Below are positions 60,758 through 64,000 of a DNA stretch of 64,000 nt, one piece after another. Numbering within the stretch: position 1 is the first letter of the stretch; every line of letters begins with the position of its first letter. Under the pieces are notes generated by a model. The model was not told where the DNA came from, ran no database searches, and was given only the letters and a program-made list of their open reading frames with translations. A program made the position numbers and the translations under genes. The stretch lies in NCBI RefSeq assembly GCF_038049925.1, contig NZ_CP145809.1:3940599-4004598 (forward strand), in the 5' to 3' direction. This DNA comes from Georgenia sp. M64 (lineage in GTDB: Bacteria > Actinomycetota > Actinomycetes > Actinomycetales > Actinomycetaceae).

Positions 60758-60793
60758 GGGGGCAACCGGCGCCACGGGGGCAACCGGCGCAAC
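60758..60793 (+). repeat. 18-bp tandem duplication
   Basis: GGGGGCAACCGGCGCCAC (60758-60775) is followed directly by GGGGGCAACCGGCGCAAC (60776-60793), one mismatch apart. Downstream, GCCGCCTAC occurs twice before the next gene end. Confidence 0.8.
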
Positions 60794-60844
60794 GCCGCCT
60801 ACGGTCCAGCGGGGTCACCACGGGCCCCACCGCTGCCACGCCGC

Positions 60845-61432
60845 CTACCGTCGCAGCCCGACCCACATCCGCCGCAGGCGCAGCCCCTCGGCGAGGTTCA
60901 CGGCACCGACGACGATCGCGAAGACCCCCACGAGCGCCGCCAGGGTCCCCACGACGGCGGCGGGCACGAGCAGCAGGACCACCCCGAAGACCGCGACGAC
61001 GACGACGCCGGCCGCCGACCACGTCCACACGGGCGAGAGGTCGCGTTGGCCCGTGGCGAGGACCACCGTGACCACGCCCACGACCACGGCCCCGAGCCCC
61101 GCGAGCACGAGCACCGCCTGGGCGGTCAGCGCCGGCTGGAGCAGGAGCAGCAGCCCGGCGCCCAGCCCGCCGACACCCTGCACGAGGAGCAGCCCGGCGC
61201 CGGGCCACCCCCAGGACCGCGCCGCACGCAGCACGCCGAGGACGCCGTCGAGCAGGACGAAGACCCCGAGGAGACGGACGAGGGCGACGACCGTGCCCAG
61301 CGGCGCGGCGACCGCGACGACGCCGAGGCCGACAGCCAGGAGCCCGCGCAGCACGGGGAACCACCACCGACGCGCGGTGTGGACCGCGAGCTCCTGGACG
61401 AGCCGCCGCCGGGGGTCCACCACCCGCACCAT
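60845..61432 (-). CDS. HdeD/DUF308-like membrane protein
   Basis: 195 residues with six membrane helices arranged as two repeats of three (FPVLRGLLAVGLGVVAVAAP and LLGVFVLLDGVLGVLRAARS). Both the size and the helix spacing match HdeD-family acid-resistance-like proteins, whose function in actinobacteria is unknown. ATG at 61432 has AGGCAGG upstream. The frame to 61564 overlaps the next gene and is rejected. Confidence 0.75.
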   Translation of the reverse strand: MVRVVDPRRRLVQELAVHTARRWWFPVLRGLLAVGLGVVAVAAPLGTVVALVRLLGVFVLLDGVLGVLRAARSWGWPGAGLLLVQGVGGLGAGLLLLLQPALTAQAVLVLAGLGAVVVGVVTVVLATGQRDLSPVWTWSAAGVVVVAVFGVVLLLVPAAVVGTLAALVGVFAIVVGAVNLAEGLRLRRMWVGLRR

Positions 61433-61552
61433 GACGCCTGCCTCGCGGTCCGTCCCATCGCCTCGGACCCACGATAGGCCCGCGCTGGCGCGGCCGCAGG
61501 CCACCGCCCCACCTGCCCGGCTGCGCGGGGGCCCGCACGTAGACTCCGAGCC

Positions 61553-64000
61553 ATGAGCCAGCACCCGGGGGAGAGCGGGTCAGCCGCGCCCTCGCGGCCC
61601 GACGACGCCTCCCCACGTCGCCAGGTGCTCCTCGTCGACGCCCCCCTGACGCGGGTGCGCCGGCCCGCGGACCTCGTCGCGCTCGTCATCGCCGTCCTCG
61701 CGATCGTCTTCGTGCTCCTGCTCGCCGTCTACGGCAACGCCACCACCCAGGGCGTCACCGAGGACGTCCAGTCCGCCGTCGCCAACGTCCTGCGCCAGGT
61801 CCTGCTCCTGCCCGTGACCGTCCTCGAGGGCCTGGTCACGTTCTTCCTGCCGATCGTGGTGCTGGTGGACCGTGTGATGCGCCGGAGCTGGCGCTCCGCC
61901 CTCGAGGCGCTCGCGACCGGGCTCGTCGCCGCACTCCTCGCGCAGGGGGCGCTGCTCGTCCTCGACACGATCGGCCCGAGCCCGCTCTCCTCCGGCCTGA
62001 CGATCACGAGCGAGGGCTCGCGCGTCATCGCGATGAACCCCTACGCCGCGGGCCTCGCCGGGCTCCTCACCGCCGTGGGCGACCGCTCCCACCACCGGCT
62101 CCTGCGCTGGTCGTGGTCGCTGCTGTGGGTCGTGCTGGGCCTGGCGATCGTCCAGGGCGACCAGACCCTGCCCGGCGCGCTGGTGGCGGTCCTCCTCGGG
62201 CGGGTGGCCGGCCTGGCGATGCGGTACGCCTCGGGGGTCCTCCACGAGCGCGCCACCGGGCTCGCCCTCGTCCGGGGGCTGCGCCGGGCGGGCATCGACG
62301 CCGTCACGGTGGTGCGGGTGGACCACCTGCCCGGCGACACCGCCGCCCGGTCGTGGCTGGTGACCACCTCCTCCCCCATCGGCTACACCGAGCAGCTGCG
62401 CGAGTCCTCGCACGCGGCGGCCGCCCTCGCGGAGCAGGACGAGCCCGCCCGGGCCGCCCACCACCCGCACCCGACCACCCCCGCCGACCTGCTGGCCGCC
62501 GTCGACCGTGAGGGCGAAAAGGGCGACGTCCTCGTCCCGGACCCGCTCACCGAGCCCGACGAGGCGATCGCCGGCGCCCGGGCGGGCCTGGCCGACATGC
62601 CGGACGGCGAGAGCGCCCACCGCCTCTACGCCGTCTGGGACGCGGCCGGGGCGCGGCGCGACCTCACCGTCCTCGACGGCGACCGGCACGTCGTCGGCGT
62701 GCTCGCCAGCCTCTGGGACAGCGCGCGGATGCGCGGGCTCGACCGGCGTCCGGCCACCAACCTGCGCGAGGCCGCCAACCGCGCGGTCCTCATGTCCCTC
62801 TCGGCCCGCTCGGCGGGGGTGCGGGTCCCCGAGCTCGTCGGCGTCACGGAGTCGCGCGACTCGGTCCTCATCGTCACCGAGCACGTCGACGGCGCCCGCC
62901 GCCTCGACCAGCTCGCACCGGAGGAGCTCGACGACGAGATGCTCGACCAGGTGTGGGCGCAGGTCCGTGCCGCGCACGCGGCGGGCCTGGCCCACCGGGA
63001 CCTCCACGCCGCCGCCGTGCTGGTCGACCCCGCCCGCCGGGTGTGGGTGCGCGACTGGGAGAACGGCGAGATCGTCTCCTCCGAGCTGAGCCGGCGCATC
63101 GACCTCGCCCAGCTCCTCGCCCTGGTGGCGGTCCTCGTGGGGACGGAGCGGGCCCTGTCGTCCGCGGGGCGGGTCCTCAGCCGCGACCAGCTCGCCTCCA
63201 TCGCGCCCCTGCTGCAGCCCGTCGCCCTGCCGAACCGGACGCGGGGCGCGGCGGCGAACCTCAAGGACCTCCTCGGCGACCTGCGTGAGGAGCTCATCGA
63301 GGTGGTGCCGACCGCCGACGTCGCCCCGGTGCAGCTGACCCGGTTCTCCGCCCGCACGGTCATCACCGCGACCCTGCTGGTGGTGGCCCTGTGGGTGCTG
63401 CTCTCCACCCTGAACTTCGAGGAGGTGGCCACGGCCATCGCGGGGGCCAGCCCCTGGCTCATGCTCGCCGCGTTCGCCGTCGGGCTCCTCACCTACGTCG
63501 GCTCGGGCCTGACGCTGGTGGCGTTCTCCCCGGAGAAGGTCGGGCTGTGGCAGGCCACGCTCGTCCAGGTCTCGGCGTCGGTCGTCGCCCTCGTCGCACC
63601 CGCGGGCATCGGGTACACCGCGCTGAACCTGCGCTTCCTCACCAAGAAGAAGGTCAGCACCCCCCTGGCCGTCGCCACCGTCGGCCTCACCCAGGTGACG
63701 CAGTTCGTCACGACCATCGTCATGCTCGTCGTGCTGGCCCTGGTGACCGGCTCCGCCGGAACCCTCAGCGCCCCCTCGGGCGCGGTGCTCGGGGCGGTCG
63801 CCGCCACCGTCGTCGCCCTCGGTGCGCTCATGCTCGTCCCGCGCCTGCGGACCTGGGTGTGGCACAAGCTCGCGCCGACCCTGCGCCAGGTGTGGCCACG
63901 CCTGGTGTGGGTGGCCTCCAGCCCGCGGCGCCTGCTCGTCGGCGTCGGCGGGGCCCTGCTCCTCACGGCCGGCTACGTCGCCGCGTTCGGGCTCTCGCTC
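61553..64000 (+). CDS. Large membrane protein: kinase-like segment plus LPG-synthase-type transmembrane domain (3' end outside window)
   Basis: 816 residues are visible and the frame runs off the window. Seven or so N-terminal helices (VALVIAVLAIVFVLLLAVYG onward) precede a cytoplasmic region with a kinase-like catalytic loop, AGLAHRDLHAAAVLVDP, and RVWVRDWENGEI. From about residue 600 the lysylphosphatidylglycerol-synthase-type membrane domain (UPF0104) begins, with VVALVAPAGIGYTALNLRFL. ATG lies 7 nt after TAGACT (61540-61545). The loop keeps His-Arg-Asp but has Ala where the metal-binding Asn is expected. Envelope role likely; catalysis uncertain. Confidence 0.85.
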   Translation, partial: MSQHPGESGSAAPSRPDDASPRRQVLLVDAPLTRVRRPADLVALVIAVLAIVFVLLLAVYGNATTQGVTEDVQSAVANVLRQVLLLPVTVLEGLVTFFLPIVVLVDRVMRRSWRSALEALATGLVAALLAQGALLVLDTIGPSPLSSGLTITSEGSRVIAMNPYAAGLAGLLTAVGDRSHHRLLRWSWSLLWVVLGLAIVQGDQTLPGALVAVLLGRVAGLAMRYASGVLHERATGLALVRGLRRAGIDAVTVVRVDHLPGDTAARSWLVTTSSPIGYTEQLRESSHAAAALAEQDEPARAAHHPHPTTPADLLAAVDREGEKGDVLVPDPLTEPDEAIAGARAGLADMPDGESAHRLYAVWDAAGARRDLTVLDGDRHVVGVLASLWDSARMRGLDRRPATNLREAANRAVLMSLSARSAGVRVPELVGVTESRDSVLIVTEHVDGARRLDQLAPEELDDEMLDQVWAQVRAAHAAGLAHRDLHAAAVLVDPARRVWVRDWENGEIVSSELSRRIDLAQLLALVAVLVGTERALSSAGRVLSRDQLASIAPLLQPVALPNRTRGAAANLKDLLGDLREELIEVVPTADVAPVQLTRFSARTVITATLLVVALWVLLSTLNFEEVATAIAGASPWLMLAAFAVGLLTYVGSGLTLVAFSPEKVGLWQATLVQVSASVVALVAPAGIGYTALNLRFLTKKKVSTPLAVATVGLTQVTQFVTTIVMLVVLALVTGSAGTLSAPSGAVLGAVAATVVALGALMLVPRLRTWVWHKLAPTLRQVWPRLVWVASSPRRLLVGVGGALLLTAGYVAAFGLSL

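Overview
The window is very GC-rich with coding on both strands. GTG starts, start/stop overlaps (ATGA, GTGA) and actinobacterial signature genes (CsoR, LmeA/DUF2993-like, LuxR-type response regulators, YwiC-like, the coproporphyrin-dependent heme set with HemQ) are frequent. It is best read as a chromosomal segment of an actinobacterium, probably order Micrococcales. The order is an inference from gene content; nothing in the sequence names the species. No tRNA, rRNA, CRISPR array, insertion sequence or prophage was recognised. About 50 protein genes are supported, and both end genes run off the window.

Layout. 1-3.5 kb: an ATP-grasp/alpha-E fusion, a transglutaminase and a NUDIX hydrolase. 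3.5-5.2 kb: a repeat-domain membrane protein and a TetR regulator. 5.2-10.7 kb: a MoxR-DUF58-VWA-VWA-tail operon of the Bat type. 10.7-12.7 kb: a CopD-CtaG fusion. 12.8-18.3 kb: a two-component island with two closely related response regulators, one recognisable kinase and one degenerate kinase. 18.3-20.6 kb: a second repeat-domain protein and a peptidoglycan amidase. 20.7-24.3 kb: a small secreted-peptide gene, a TrmB/LuxR-type regulator, a SAM methyltransferase and a stand-alone LanC-like domain, which is the most unusual part of the window. 24.5-28.1 kb: a 2-oxoacid dehydrogenase operon (E1a-E1b-E2). 28.4-33.8 kb: mixed membrane, aminotransferase and hydrolase genes. 33.8-44.2 kb: heme biosynthesis. 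44.2-54.6 kb: a LigD-type polymerase, phosphatases, purB, an SDR enzyme, DedA and NhaC membrane proteins, Ppx/GppA and an unknown 521-residue protein. 54.9-58.4 kb: copper homeostasis (csoR-copZ-copA). 58.5-64 kb: a HAD phosphatase and several membrane proteins, ending in a membrane protein that carries a kinase-like segment.

Genes that work together. The heme cluster holds every enzyme from glutamyl-tRNA to protoheme: hemA, hemL, hemB, hemC, hemD, hemE, the coproporphyrinogen oxidase, the coproporphyrin ferrochelatase and HemQ. Two divergent units share a 47-bp promoter gap. The copper operon has a textbook CsoR-type operator. The Bat-like genes are translationally coupled from one end to the other.

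The peptide/regulator/LanC/methyltransferase locus appears to form one regulon. The same dyad core (CATGGCAC) lies in front of both the peptide gene and the lanC-methyltransferase unit, about 50 bp upstream of a plausible -10 in each case, where an activator such as the neighbouring LuxR-type protein could bind. A second recurring trait is an -10-like hexamer (NANNNT) 6-8 nt before the start codon of about sixteen genes, suggesting widespread leaderless transcription. Several intergenic gaps carry short tandem repeats of 18 to 38 bp.
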